64,000 nucleotides of DNA from Erwinia billingiae Eb661 (GCF_000196615.1 NC_014306.1:4402001-4466000), one strand, 5' to 3'. Shown: positions 40,029 to 49,555, counted from the stretch's first letter. The notes: a model not told the origin generated them from the sequence alone. Made by a program: numbers and translations.

Positions 40029-41687
40029 ATGACCAAAATTCCCCCGTGGTGGCAAAACGGCGTTATTTATCAAATTTATCCCAAGAGTTTTCAGGACACG
40101 ACCGGCAGCGGAACGGGCGATCTGGCAGGCGTGATCCAGCGGCTCGACTATTTAAAACAGCTCGGCGTGGATGCAATCTGGCTGACGCCGTTCTATATCT
40201 CCCCGCAGGTCGACAACGGCTATGACGTGGCGAACTATATCGCCATCGATCCGATTTTTGGCACCCTGAACGACTTCGACAGGCTGGTCGAAGAGACGCA
40301 TCGGCGCGGCATGCGCATTATTCTGGATATGGTGTTTAACCACAGTTCGACCCAGCATCACTGGTTCCATGAGGCGCTGGATCGCGAGAGTCCCTATCGT
40401 TCCTATTATATCTGGCGTGACGGCACGCCAACTCAGCCGCCGAACAACTGGCTGTCGAAGTTTGGTGGCAACGCCTGGCGCTGGCATCCGGAAAGCGCCC
40501 AGTACTATATGCACCTGTGGGCACCGGAGCAGGCCGAGCTTAACTGGGAGAATGATAATCTGCGCGCCGAGCTGAAGCAGATCGTCAACTTCTGGGCCGA
40601 TCGCGGCATCGACGGGCTGCGGCTGGATGTGGTGAACCTGGTGTCCAAGCATCAGGATTTCCCGGACGATCCCGGTGGCGACGGGCTGCGGCTGTATACC
40701 GATGGTCCGCGCATCCATGAGTTTATGCAGGAAATGAGCCGCGACGTGTTTCGCCCCCGTGAGCTGATGACCGTAGGCGAGATGTCTTCCGCCACCCTTG
40801 AGCACTGCCAGCGCTATGGCGCGCTGGATGGCGAAGAGCTGTCGATGGTATTCAGCTTCGATCATGTTGAGGTGGATTTTTACAACGGCCAGAAATGGAC
40901 GCTGACGCCGCTGGATCTGGTGGCGCAAAAGGCGATCTTCAGCCACTGGCAGCATGGCATGCACAATCAGGCGTGGAACGCGCTGTTCTGGTGTAACCAC
41001 GATCAGCCACGGGTGGTGTCGCGCTGGGGAGATGAAGATCGCTACCGCGTGCAGTCGGCCAAAATGCTGGCGCTGGTGCTGCACGGGATGCAGGGCACGC
41101 CGTATATCTTCCAGGGTGAAGAGCTGGGGATGACCAATCCCCACTTCACCCGCATCATCGATTACCGCGATATCGAAAGCCACAATATGTACGCCGAGCT
41201 GCGCTCTCAGGGTCGTGACAGCGATAACCTGCTGGCGATTCTGGCCAGTAAATCCCGCGATAACGGCCGCACGCCAATCCCCTGGAACGCGGGCGAGAAT
41301 GGCGGCTTCACCAGCGGCACGCCGTGGATCGGTATGTGCGACAACCTGGAAACAATCAACGCCGAGGCGGCACTGGCCGACAAGGGATCGGTGTTTTACA
41401 CCTATCAGCGGTTGATCCAGCTGCGCAAAGAGTTCGCGATCCTCACCTGGGGCGATTACCTCGATCTGCTGCCGGATCATCCTTATCTGTGGTGTTACTG
41501 TCGACGCATGGACAACGAGACGCTGGTGGTGGCAACCAACTTCAGTGCCGAAACCCAGGTCTGGCACCCACCGGCCTACAGCGGTCAGTGGGACGTGCTG
41601 ATCAGCAACTATCCCGATACCCACGTCACGCCCGGTGAAGTGATGCTGCGCCCGTGGGAAGCGGTCTGGTGGTATCAGAAGCGCTGA
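40029..41687 (+). CDS. treC: Trehalose-6-phosphate hydrolase TreC
   Basis: A 552-residue GH13 enzyme splitting trehalose-6-phosphate into glucose and glucose-6-phosphate. It follows E. coli TreC almost word for word in many segments (WWQNGVIYQIYPKSFQDTTG, MHNQAWNALFWCNHDQPR). Catalytic residues are in DGLRLDVVN (nucleophile Asp), TVGEMSS (acid/base Glu) and CNHDQPR. The PTS permease treB and regulator treR, which flank treC in E. coli, are not in this window, so it depends on a transporter encoded elsewhere. Confidence 0.95.
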   Translation: MTKIPPWWQNGVIYQIYPKSFQDTTGSGTGDLAGVIQRLDYLKQLGVDAIWLTPFYISPQVDNGYDVANYIAIDPIFGTLNDFDRLVEETHRRGMRIILDMVFNHSSTQHHWFHEALDRESPYRSYYIWRDGTPTQPPNNWLSKFGGNAWRWHPESAQYYMHLWAPEQAELNWENDNLRAELKQIVNFWADRGIDGLRLDVVNLVSKHQDFPDDPGGDGLRLYTDGPRIHEFMQEMSRDVFRPRELMTVGEMSSATLEHCQRYGALDGEELSMVFSFDHVEVDFYNGQKWTLTPLDLVAQKAIFSHWQHGMHNQAWNALFWCNHDQPRVVSRWGDEDRYRVQSAKMLALVLHGMQGTPYIFQGEELGMTNPHFTRIIDYRDIESHNMYAELRSQGRDSDNLLAILASKSRDNGRTPIPWNAGENGGFTSGTPWIGMCDNLETINAEAALADKGSVFYTYQRLIQLRKEFAILTWGDYLDLLPDHPYLWCYCRRMDNETLVVATNFSAETQVWHPPAYSGQWDVLISNYPDTHVTPGEVMLRPWEAVWWYQKR

Positions 41688-41723
41688 TTGCGCCTGGCGG
41701 CAATCGACCGCAGAGACGAGACG

Positions 41724-44300
41724 TCAGAGCGGCGCAAACAGCGTCGCCAGATCGTCACTGGTGAAGCTGGCGGGTTCGCTCAGTTCATCCTCAAGGATGC
41801 TGTCGGCCAGTTCGGCTTTCTGCCCCTGCAGCGCGACGATCTTCTCTTCAATGCTGCCCGCGGCAATCAGTTTATAGACGAACACCGGCTTGTCCTGACC
41901 GAGGCGATACGCGCGGTCGGTGGCCTGATTCTCTGCCGCCGGATTCCACCAGGGATCGTAATGGATCACCGTGTCCGCCGCGGTGAGATTGAGCCCCACA
42001 CCACCGGCCTTCAGGCTGATCAAAAATACCGGGACCTCACCTTCCTGAAAACGCCTCACCGGCTCAATACGATCCCGCGTGCTGCCGGTCAGCGTCACAA
42101 ACGGAATGCGGGCTTTTTGCAGCTCTTCCGCGATCAGCGACAGCATGGTGGTGAACTGCGAGAAGATCAGGATCCGGCGATCCTCCGCCAGCAGATCGTC
42201 CAGCATCTCCCGCAGCAGCGCCAGCTTGGCGGAATGCTTCACTTTCGCGGCCTTATCGGTTTTGACCAGCCGCGGATCGCAGCATATCTGTCGCAGCTTG
42301 AGTAACGCATCCAGCACCAGCAGATGGCTGCGCCCGGCGCCTTGCTGCTCAACCGCCAGCCGCACACGATCCTGCATCGCACTGCGCACGGATTCGTACA
42401 GCTCGCGCTGGCTGCCTTCCATCTCGACCGAACGCACGATGGTGTTCTTCGGCGGCAGTTCTTTTGCCACTTCCTGCTTGCGTCGGCGCAGCATAAACGG
42501 CCTGACGCGTCGCGCTAACAGCTCTCTGCGCACCCGGTCACCGTTGCGCTCAATCGGCACGCGCCAGTCCTGCGTAAACTGTTTTTCGCTGCCGAGGAAG
42601 CCCGGCAGCAGGAAATCGAACTGTGACCACAGCTCGCCGAGGTGGTTTTCCAGCGGCGTACCGGTCAGGCACAAGCGGTGGCGGGATTTCAGCGAGCGGA
42701 TCACCGACGCCGCGCGTGAGGCGCTGTTCTTGACGTACTGCGCTTCATCGAGGATCAACAGATGATAGCTGTGGCCAATCAGCTGCGGCTGGTCACGCCA
42801 TAACAGGGAATAGGTGGTGAGCACCACATCGTACTTTTCGATGTCATCATAAAAGGCTTTGCGATCCGGCCCGGTCAGCGCCAGCACCTTCAGCTCTGGC
42901 GTAAAGCGGCTGGCTTCCTGCGTCCAGTTATAGACCAGCGTGGTCGGCACCACGATCAGCGCCGGACGGTCCAGCCTGCCCGCCTCTTTTTCCAGCTGAA
43001 GATGCGCCAGCGTCTGCACGGTCTTGCCCAGTCCCATATCATCCGCCAGCACGCCGGAGAGGTCATGGGCGCGCAGGAACTGCATCCAGTTCAGCCCTTG
43101 CTGCTGATAGTCACGCAGCTGGGCATGCAGCCCTTTTGGTGGCTCAACCGGCAGGATGCCTTCGCTGGACCTCAGGCGTTCCGCCAGCTGACAGACACCG
43201 CTGTCGCCGTGAAACTGCCAGCGACCGGTGTCATTCAGCGCGGTTAAGCGCCCTGCCTCGTAAGGCGCAATCCGCAGCGGCGTATGGGCCCCTAACGCAA
43301 ACAGATCGATAAGATTGCCGACCAACGGCTTCATGATGCTGGCGCTGATATGCAGACGTTCGTTGCGATCGCTTCGGAGTTCGATCACTTCCTCGTCGGG
43401 GATTTGATTGAGGTTGCCGGAGAACCAGCGGCGATCTTTCTGGAACAGCGCGGAGAGTAACGGCTGCATCCGCACCTGGCGTTTGCCGACGTTGACTTCC
43501 AGCTCAAGGTTGAACCAGCCGTCCTGCCCCTGCACCGCTTTGCCTTCGATGCCGGCAATGTCGGTGACGTTCCAGGTGAAGTCATCGTCCATGCTGACCT
43601 TCCAGCCGCGCTTGCGCAGTTTCGGCAGCTGTTTGCGGATAAACGTCCGCCACGCAGCCGGGGTTTCCGGGGCAAAGATCACCGGTGGCAATGGCGTGGA
43701 TTCAGGCGTGTAGATGTGCCCGGCCGGGATGGTTTCCAGCCCGGCGGCATTCAGCTCCTGCAACCAGCTCTCCTCCAGCGCCGGCTGACGCTGAATCAAA
43801 AAAGGCGCGCCCTGACGGTCTTCAAAGCGTTCACCGCTGCTGCCCGCCGGGACGGCGATGCCCGAGTAGTCAAAATGCACCGCAGCGAAGTCCAGCTTCT
43901 TCTGCCGGTGGCCATAGCGACCAAAGCCACTGACAAATTTTGCGCGTGATTCAAGCCGCAGCGTTGGCACTGGCGTGGTGGAGATTCGGTGTAATGTGGG
44001 TTCTTCTGACGCTTTTTCAGGCTGCTGTTGCAGATAAGCCAGCATCACCGCCGCAACATGGCGGCAGTTGTTTTTTACCGGACAGGTGCATTCGCCATTG
44101 GCCAGCAGCTTGCCCTGCGGCGTGCTGAAATGCACCATCACCTGGAAGGGTTCGATTTTTCTGCCCGGCACTTCGCCGGTCAGCAGGTTGTTTTGCCACT
44201 GAATATTCTGCGCTTTTTCCACCAGGCTTCTTCCCCTGGCAACGGTGCGCGCACCGATCCATCGGCTAACCTGTTTTTCATTGTACGTCACAGAAGGCAT
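41724..44300 (-). CDS. SWIM zinc-finger SNF2-family helicase
   Basis: A roughly 858-residue Snf2/Rad54-type ATPase. The N-terminal SWIM zinc motif is CTCPVKNNCRH (about residues 71-81). A family-specific beta-rich middle follows, then the helicase core with Walker A DDMGLGKTVQTL, DEAQ in LILDEAQYVKN, TGTPLENHLGELW, and the C-lobe signatures SLKAGGVGLNLT and ATDRAYRLGQ. Such proteins are widespread in bacteria and probably remodel nucleoprotein complexes; the cellular role is not settled. I favour ATG 44300 because the conserved MPSVTYNEKQVSRW begins there; codons further upstream use a TTG start. It converges with treC. Confidence 0.9.
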   Translation of the reverse strand: MPSVTYNEKQVSRWIGARTVARGRSLVEKAQNIQWQNNLLTGEVPGRKIEPFQVMVHFSTPQGKLLANGECTCPVKNNCRHVAAVMLAYLQQQPEKASEEPTLHRISTTPVPTLRLESRAKFVSGFGRYGHRQKKLDFAAVHFDYSGIAVPAGSSGERFEDRQGAPFLIQRQPALEESWLQELNAAGLETIPAGHIYTPESTPLPPVIFAPETPAAWRTFIRKQLPKLRKRGWKVSMDDDFTWNVTDIAGIEGKAVQGQDGWFNLELEVNVGKRQVRMQPLLSALFQKDRRWFSGNLNQIPDEEVIELRSDRNERLHISASIMKPLVGNLIDLFALGAHTPLRIAPYEAGRLTALNDTGRWQFHGDSGVCQLAERLRSSEGILPVEPPKGLHAQLRDYQQQGLNWMQFLRAHDLSGVLADDMGLGKTVQTLAHLQLEKEAGRLDRPALIVVPTTLVYNWTQEASRFTPELKVLALTGPDRKAFYDDIEKYDVVLTTYSLLWRDQPQLIGHSYHLLILDEAQYVKNSASRAASVIRSLKSRHRLCLTGTPLENHLGELWSQFDFLLPGFLGSEKQFTQDWRVPIERNGDRVRRELLARRVRPFMLRRRKQEVAKELPPKNTIVRSVEMEGSQRELYESVRSAMQDRVRLAVEQQGAGRSHLLVLDALLKLRQICCDPRLVKTDKAAKVKHSAKLALLREMLDDLLAEDRRILIFSQFTTMLSLIAEELQKARIPFVTLTGSTRDRIEPVRRFQEGEVPVFLISLKAGGVGLNLTAADTVIHYDPWWNPAAENQATDRAYRLGQDKPVFVYKLIAAGSIEEKIVALQGQKAELADSILEDELSEPASFTSDDLATLFAPL

Positions 44301-44480
44301 CAGACAGTATCCCGGGATGACCTGAGCAAAGACATGTTTGCTCCGCATAACAGGCAATAATATGAATTCCTCTGCTATGAATGCAACTGAAGCGCGTCAT
44401 TCAGGCGCCAAAAAATACTTTCAGCTGCGATGTTGCCCGTTCCCCGGCCAAAGTTTCAGCGCCGTGCGCGTTGACAACCC

Positions 44481-44519
44481 GCACGCCACCACCCAGGCAC
44501 AATGCGGGTGGTGGCGTGC
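44481..44519. other. Strong intergenic hairpin
   Basis: GCACGCCACCACCC and its exact complement enclose an 11-base loop: a 14-bp perfect stem 33 bases downstream of the PTS operon's last stop. There is no T-tract on either side, so it may stabilise the transcript end or act with Rho. Confidence 0.5.
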
Positions 44520-44551
44520 TGAGGTAAAAAGACTGAAGTCGATTAACGCAC

Positions 44552-45949
44552 TTACACGGCGGGCTGTGAAGCGGCGGCGGCTTCCACACTTTGCTGCCTG
44601 GCCTGTAGCTCCTCACGGGCTTTCAGGTTGTCCCACGCGCGGAAGAACGGGTAATAGACCACCAGCGAGATCCCCAGATTCACCACCTGCAGAATGGTTC
44701 CGGAAATGTGCCCGCCGGTTGCCAGATAGCCGCTAACGAAGATCGGCGTGGTGAACGGCAGCGCAATCCCGGCGGGCGGTGCCACCAGCCCGGTAGACAT
44801 TGAGAAATAGGAAACCAGCACCAGCAGCACCGGCGTCAGGATAAACGGCAGGAAGAAGTACGGGTTCATCACCAGCGGAATGCCAAACACCATCGGTTCG
44901 CTGATATTAAACAGCGCGCCCGGTGCGGCGATTTTACCCAGTTGGCGCATCTGTGCGCTGCGGCTGCTGACAACCATAAAGATCACCAGTCCCAGCAATG
45001 CCCCGGTCCCGCCCGGCGCGATCCACAGGTCGTAAAACTGCTGGGTAATAATGTGTGGTATCGGCAGGTTATGTTGAAACGCGTTCAGGTTTTCGGTCAT
45101 ATTAGACAGCCACACCGGCTGAATAAACACCAGCACGATGGCATCGCCATGCAGCCCCAACGTCCACAACACGCCAATCAGGATCACCGAGAAAATCATC
45201 CCCGGCAGCGTGCCGCCGACATGATGCATCGGAATGCCGATGATGGTGGCGATCATGTTATTTACGTCACCAAAGGAGGAGGCTTCCACCGCCAGCCTGA
45301 TCGCCAGCACCACCGCCAGTACGCAGAAGCCGGGAACCAGCGCCAGGAACGATTTGGCCACCGCTGGCGGCACCCCTTCCGGCATGCGGATCACCAGATT
45401 TCGCCCGCTGACAAAGCGGTAAATTTCGGTGGAGAGTAACGAGATAATGATCGCCACAAACAGCCCCTGACTGCCCACCAGGTTAACCGGGATCACGCCA
45501 TCAATCACTTTCTGCGCCGCGCCTTCTACTGGCGCAAACAAGGTGTGCTGCGGGATGGTCATCATAAAGGCCACCAGCGACATCGCACCGCTGGTGAGGG
45601 GATCGATAGTGCGGTATTTTTCCGCCAGCCGGTAAGCGATGCCGAAGCTGGAGAGGATCGCCATGATGTCGTAAGTGGCTTTCACCGGATACAACAGCTT
45701 GTCCCGCCAGCTATCGCCAAACAGGTCAGCCATCAGATGCCCCCAGGCGGGGATCGGCAGATAGGCAAAAATCAGGAAGAAAGAGCCAATCAGCATAAAC
45801 GGCATATTCAAAATGATGCCGTCACGCACCGACAGCACATGCTTTTGCCCGGCGACTTTCAGCGCTACGGGCAGGACATAACGCTCAATGAATGTTTTTT
45901 TCACAGTCACAGACACCCCCATCACCGGTTCGTCGCCGGTGTTTTTCAC
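44552..45949 (-). CDS. PTS cellobiose-type permease IIC
   Basis: A 465-residue membrane component of a lactose/cellobiose-family PTS. Many hydrophobic helices are visible (GIILNMPFMLIGSFFLIFAYL; MVFGIPLVMNPYFFLPFILTPVLL), with the family segment ALGxKISEP replaced here by LGKIAAPGALFNISEP. It imports a beta-glucoside while IIA and IIB, encoded upstream, supply the phosphate. The start is uncertain: GTG 45949 follows the GH4 stop immediately, and ATG 45922 is an alternative. It is the last gene of the operon. Confidence 0.93.
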   Translation of the reverse strand: MKNTGDEPVMGVSVTVKKTFIERYVLPVALKVAGQKHVLSVRDGIILNMPFMLIGSFFLIFAYLPIPAWGHLMADLFGDSWRDKLLYPVKATYDIMAILSSFGIAYRLAEKYRTIDPLTSGAMSLVAFMMTIPQHTLFAPVEGAAQKVIDGVIPVNLVGSQGLFVAIIISLLSTEIYRFVSGRNLVIRMPEGVPPAVAKSFLALVPGFCVLAVVLAIRLAVEASSFGDVNNMIATIIGIPMHHVGGTLPGMIFSVILIGVLWTLGLHGDAIVLVFIQPVWLSNMTENLNAFQHNLPIPHIITQQFYDLWIAPGGTGALLGLVIFMVVSSRSAQMRQLGKIAAPGALFNISEPMVFGIPLVMNPYFFLPFILTPVLLVLVSYFSMSTGLVAPPAGIALPFTTPIFVSGYLATGGHISGTILQVVNLGISLVVYYPFFRAWDNLKAREELQARQQSVEAAAASQPAV

Positions 45950-45950
45950 A

Positions 45951-47252
45951 TCAGTTAAATTGCGGCAGATACGGTTTGTTTAGCGTCAGCACGTCTTCCA
46001 GCAACGCTTCAGCACTGGCGAGATTTCCAATCAGTGGATTGGTCACCAGCGCCAGCAGCGCGCTCTGACGATCGCCTTTGACCGCGGCTTCGATGGTCAG
46101 CCTTTCAAAGTCTTTTACCTGTTGCGTCAGGCCATTCATGGCCGGCGGCAGGCGGCCAAACGCCAGCGGATGCGCGCCCTGGGCGTCAATCAGGCAGTTG
46201 GTTTCAACCACCGCATCATCCGCCAGTCCCTGAATCGCCCCGTTATTGCGGCAGTTCACCACCAGCTCTTTGCCGGCGTTGGTATAGATTGCGCTGATAA
46301 GTTCCACGGCCACTTCCGAATAGTGCGCGCCGCCACGGAAGCTAAGCTGCTCGGGCTTGGTGTCCAGCTGCGGATCGGCATACAGCGCAAAGAGCTCGGC
46401 TTCGACTTTCATCACCTGTTCGGCTCGGGTACCGCGAGATTTTGCTGCCTCAACTTCTTCTTCGATCATCGCGGCGGTTTGATAAAAGTAGCGATGGTAA
46501 GGACAGGGAATTGCGCCCAGCGCTTTCAGGAACGCCGGCGGCCACGGTAAATCCTTGATGTTGTTCATCGACAGGGCGTTGCCATCACACAGCAGGTCGA
46601 TCGCCTTCGCCGTCAGGTCTTCACCCAACCGGCTGACCTTGTGCACCCAGACCATATGATTCAGCCCGGCAAAGCGCAGCGACAGTTCCTGATAAGGCAC
46701 CGCAAGCATATCGGCAATCATGTGGTGCATGGTAATGGGGACGTTGCACAGGCCGATGATTTTTGCCCGGCTGTAGCGAGACACGGCTTCGGTAACAATC
46801 CCCGCCGGGTTGGTGAAGTTGATGATAAAGGCGTCCGGCGCCAGCTCTTCCACCTTGCGCGCCACGTTCAGCATGACCGGAATGGTCCGCAGCGCTTTGG
46901 CAAAGCCGCCAACGCCGGTGGTTTCCTGTCCCAGCAAACCATATTTCAGCCCCAACCGCTCATCGGCCGCGCGGGCGGCTAACTGCCCAACCCGCAGCTG
47001 CGTCAGCACAAAGCTGGCACCCCGGATGGCGTCATCCAGCTCGAAGTGAACGCTGACGTTGACCTGCTCCAGCCCTTTGTGCCTGAGCATCCGGCGGGCG
47101 AGTGCGGCGATCGCTTCCACCTTCTCGCGCCCGGCTTCCACATCAACCAGCGCCAGTTCGGTGATCGGCACCTGTTGATAGCGCTGGATCAGACCTTCCA
47201 TCAATTCGGGCGTATAGCTGCTGCCACCGCCAACGACTGCGATCTTAAGCAT
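45951..47252 (-). CDS. GH4 6-phospho-beta-glucosidase
   Basis: A 433-residue NAD+- and metal-dependent glycosidase of family GH4 (ChbF/LicH/CelF group). The N-terminal Rossmann motif is KIAVVGGGSSYTPEL. The metal and redox site lies in NFTNPAGIVTEA and GLCNVPITMHH (Cys and His ligands). It hydrolyses phosphorylated cellobiose or chitobiose-like sugars delivered by the PTS. It starts within the end of the IIA gene (8-base overlap) and ends next to IIC. Confidence 0.93.
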   Translation of the reverse strand: MLKIAVVGGGSSYTPELMEGLIQRYQQVPITELALVDVEAGREKVEAIAALARRMLRHKGLEQVNVSVHFELDDAIRGASFVLTQLRVGQLAARAADERLGLKYGLLGQETTGVGGFAKALRTIPVMLNVARKVEELAPDAFIINFTNPAGIVTEAVSRYSRAKIIGLCNVPITMHHMIADMLAVPYQELSLRFAGLNHMVWVHKVSRLGEDLTAKAIDLLCDGNALSMNNIKDLPWPPAFLKALGAIPCPYHRYFYQTAAMIEEEVEAAKSRGTRAEQVMKVEAELFALYADPQLDTKPEQLSFRGGAHYSEVAVELISAIYTNAGKELVVNCRNNGAIQGLADDAVVETNCLIDAQGAHPLAFGRLPPAMNGLTQQVKDFERLTIEAAVKGDRQSALLALVTNPLIGNLASAEALLEDVLTLNKPYLPQFN

Positions 47253-47568
47253 GACTGACCTCCTGCGGTAAACGGCGATAGAGGGTGATGAAATCCGTCG
47301 CCAGATCCTGGATCAGCATCGCATTCATCAGGTGATCCTGAGCGTGGACGGTGATTAAGGTCACCGGCACTTTGCCGCAGCCTTCATCCATGCCGATCAG
47401 TTCGGTCTGGATGTGGTGGGCTTCGTTGACCGACTCTTTGGCGGCCGCCATCGCGAGATCGGCGGCGATAAAATCCCCGCTTCGGGCATTTTGCAGAGCG
47501 CAAAGCGCATGGCTTCGGGCGCTTCCAGCCCTGACCAGCAACTCCATGATCAGATTTTCCAGTGACAT
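47245..47568 (-). CDS. PTS lactose/cellobiose-type IIA
   Basis: A 107-residue phosphocarrier. ATG 47568 is preceded by AGAGGAATTTTT; the open frame to 47610 upstream lacks support. The phosphorylated histidine is His75 in LITVHAQDHLMNA, the family active site, and an earlier HHIQTEL is also typical. It passes phosphate from HPr to the IIB encoded just upstream. Confidence 0.94.
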   Translation of the reverse strand: MSLENLIMELLVRAGSARSHALCALQNARSGDFIAADLAMAAAKESVNEAHHIQTELIGMDEGCGKVPVTLITVHAQDHLMNAMLIQDLATDFITLYRRLPQEVSHA

Positions 47569-47659
47569 AAAAATTCCTCTTTGACGAAAAAAAAGTGCAG
47601 TAAGCCGCACGCTGCAAAGGCAGCGCGTAACAGCGATAAATAAAAAGGGAAGTGAGGGA

Positions 47660-47965
47660 TTAGGCTCCCATCAGCGCCAGAGCTTTATCCAGTACGTTGT
47701 CACCGCGCATCATGCCGTAATCCAGCATATCGATAACGGCGACCTGCTTGCCCTGTGGAGCAGCCAGCGCCTGAAGTCGTGCGGCTTCATACTGAACCTG
47801 CGGGCCGAGCAGAACGATATCCGCGCCAGCCAGTTCCTGTTCGAAACTGGCCACCGGGACGGCTTCGATCTCAATCTGCAGCGCGCGCTTTTGCGCTTCG
47901 GCTTTCATCTTAGTGACCAGCATGCTGGTGGACATTCCAGCGGCACAACACAATACGATTCGCAT
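47660..47965 (-). CDS. PTS cellobiose-type IIB
   Basis: A 101-residue cytoplasmic IIB beginning MRIVLCCAAGMSTSMLVTKM; the phospho-cysteine is in the C-C-A-A-G-M-S-T-S loop (Cys6/Cys7). GPQVQYE is the second family motif. It is the first gene of the operon, reading leftward, with AGGAGG-type ribosome site upstream. A divergent RpiR-family regulator and two palindromic sites lie beyond it. Confidence 0.94.
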   Translation of the reverse strand: MRIVLCCAAGMSTSMLVTKMKAEAQKRALQIEIEAVPVASFEQELAGADIVLLGPQVQYEAARLQALAAPQGKQVAVIDMLDYGMMRGDNVLDKALALMGA

Positions 47966-48097
47966 CAGCTTTCCTCCTGTGATGGCGTGGAAGAATATAA
48001 GCCTGAAGCCGATCGTTCTGTAAATACCCCCGGGACATAGGATTTGCTGATGTTTTTTGAAAGCCGTTAATAATCATCAGGATAGAATAAATGCCTT

Positions 48098-48114
48098 ATG
48101 AAAATAATTTTCAT
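48098..48114. promoter_or_regulatory. Putative operator palindrome (PTS-proximal)
   Basis: ATGAAAATAATTTTCAT has perfect 8-bp arms around a single base. It shares TGAAAA-N3-TTTTCA with the palindrome at 48230-48244. It lies in the 308-base divergent region between the PTS operon and the RpiR-type regulator, which otherwise holds both promoters. RpiR-family SIS regulators commonly bind TGAAA-type inverted repeats. Confidence 0.6.
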
Positions 48115-48229
48115 GAATGTGATCTGGATAGATTTTCACAGATCGCGATCGGAGTGGGTATATTTAATAATCGATAAAAATCATCACCTTAATTGAAAAG
48201 CCCTCCCTTTCACGCTAAAAACCCCCTTG

Positions 48230-48244
48230 TGAAAAAGTTTTTCA
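48230..48244. promoter_or_regulatory. Putative operator palindrome (regulator-proximal)
   Basis: TGAAAAAGTTTTTCA, 7-bp arms around one base, 30 bases upstream of the regulator's start. Its similarity to the 48098 site suggests that one protein binds both and also controls its own gene. Confidence 0.6.
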
Positions 48245-48273
48245 TTGGCATATGATGGTAAAACAGTTCTCTG

Positions 48274-49419
48274 GTGTTAAACGTCAAAGGCATAACGGTT
48301 CTGGATATTCTCTGGCAGTTGCAAACAGCACAGGCTCGCTTTCCCGCCCCACAGTCGCGGGTCGCGCGCTTTGTGCTGGATAACTTAACGTTTACTTCTC
48401 AGGCCAGTATTGAACAGCTGGCCACGAAGGCAGGGGTAAGTGCTGAGACGCTGACGGCTTTCGCACGCTCGGTAGGATGCAAAGATTTGAATGATTTTAT
48501 GGCGCAGTTGCGGGCCCTGAACAGCAAACAGGTCGACGAGAATAGCGTTGCGCCTGCCGTCACCGGGGATATCGATTTTTCGACCACCACCGCGCTGGAG
48601 AAGCTCGCCGCTAAGGCCGGCATCGGCCCGGATATGCTCAAGCGGTTTGCGCGCTCGATTGGCCGGGAAGACTTCAGCGATATTCTGTTCCAGATCCGCC
48701 GCCGCCTGAACGAGCTGAGCCAGCAGGAAGCGAAGGTTGCCCGTGCGGTGCTGGAAGATGTCGACTTCGCCTCGTCCGCCTCGATTGAACAGCTTGCGAC
48801 CCGCTCCGGCGTCAGCCCGGCGACGATCACGCGCTTTGCCAAATCGGTGGGCTGTGAAGATATCCGTGAGTTGAGGATGAAGCTGGCTCAGGCCAGCACC
48901 AGCCATTCACGCTATCTGCCGGCCAGAGAGGCCACGAATCTGCCTGCCGCATGGCAGCAGACGCTTGCAGGCGTTGAGCAGGCGCTGCAAACGCAGCTGC
49001 AGACCAGCGATACCCACGCCTTCAGCCAGGCCGCTGCCTGTCTTAAAAAAGCCCGCAGCGTGACGCTATTTGCGATGGGCAATCAGGATGCGCCGTTTGC
49101 CAGTGAGCTACAGCATCGTCTGCTGGAAGCGGGCATCATGACCACCCTTTGCCAGGAAAGTAATCTGATGCGGATGACGGCCGCCACGCTAAGCGACGAT
49201 CACGCGCTGCTGGTGCTGACCACCGATGAAGCCGATATCATGCTGCAAGCGGCGGTGTTACAGGCGCGCGAGCACGGTTTGCCGATCGTCACCCTTGCCC
49301 CAGCCTCCAGCCCGCTGGCGGCAATGTCACAGCATCTGATTGCCCTGCCTGCCGGGCAGAAACTGGCGCGTTATGGTGTGTTAATGGCGATTGATTTACT
49401 GCTGGCGGAGTGGCAATAA
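48274..49419 (+). CDS. RpiR-family regulator with three HTH repeats
   Basis: A 381-residue transcription regulator. The usual RpiR family member is about 280-300 residues with one N-terminal HTH; here the segment SIEQLATKAGVSAETLTAFA appears three times (residues about 45-80, 107-142, 170-205), each ending in a K/R-rich R-S-x-G-x-x-D helix. The C-terminal SIS domain (about 225-381) should bind a sugar phosphate. It diverges from the cellobiose-type PTS operon, its likely target. The start is GTG 48274, with no good ribosome site and no in-frame ATG nearby. Confidence 0.88.
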   Translation: MLNVKGITVLDILWQLQTAQARFPAPQSRVARFVLDNLTFTSQASIEQLATKAGVSAETLTAFARSVGCKDLNDFMAQLRALNSKQVDENSVAPAVTGDIDFSTTTALEKLAAKAGIGPDMLKRFARSIGREDFSDILFQIRRRLNELSQQEAKVARAVLEDVDFASSASIEQLATRSGVSPATITRFAKSVGCEDIRELRMKLAQASTSHSRYLPAREATNLPAAWQQTLAGVEQALQTQLQTSDTHAFSQAAACLKKARSVTLFAMGNQDAPFASELQHRLLEAGIMTTLCQESNLMRMTAATLSDDHALLVLTTDEADIMLQAAVLQAREHGLPIVTLAPASSPLAAMSQHLIALPAGQKLARYGVLMAIDLLLAEWQ

Positions 49420-49515
49420 ACCGGCTGACATCCCGCTAACGTCTCCCTGCATCAGGCATGGTCCGCGCCCCTTTCCGGGACGCTAACCGTGCGTTCTTAA
49501 GACTTTGCTGAACAC

Positions 49516-49529
49516 TTGCGCCAGGTCAA
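49516..49529. promoter_or_regulatory. Possible FNR site upstream of nrdDG
   Basis: TTGCGCCAGGTCAA resembles the FNR consensus TTGAT-N4-ATCAA with three mismatches. nrdDG is FNR-activated in E. coli, so the placement is sensible, but the match is weak. Confidence 0.35.
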
Positions 49530-49555
49530 CAAACTGGCAGTTAAACTCCAAAAAT

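Noticed and set aside
40152..41624. 490-codon frame antisense to treC
   Set aside because: Shadow frame, no start signals.
48117..48138. CRP-like half site (TGTGATCTGGA) in the PTS/regulator region
   Set aside because: Only one half matches; the second half lacks TCACA at the required spacing.
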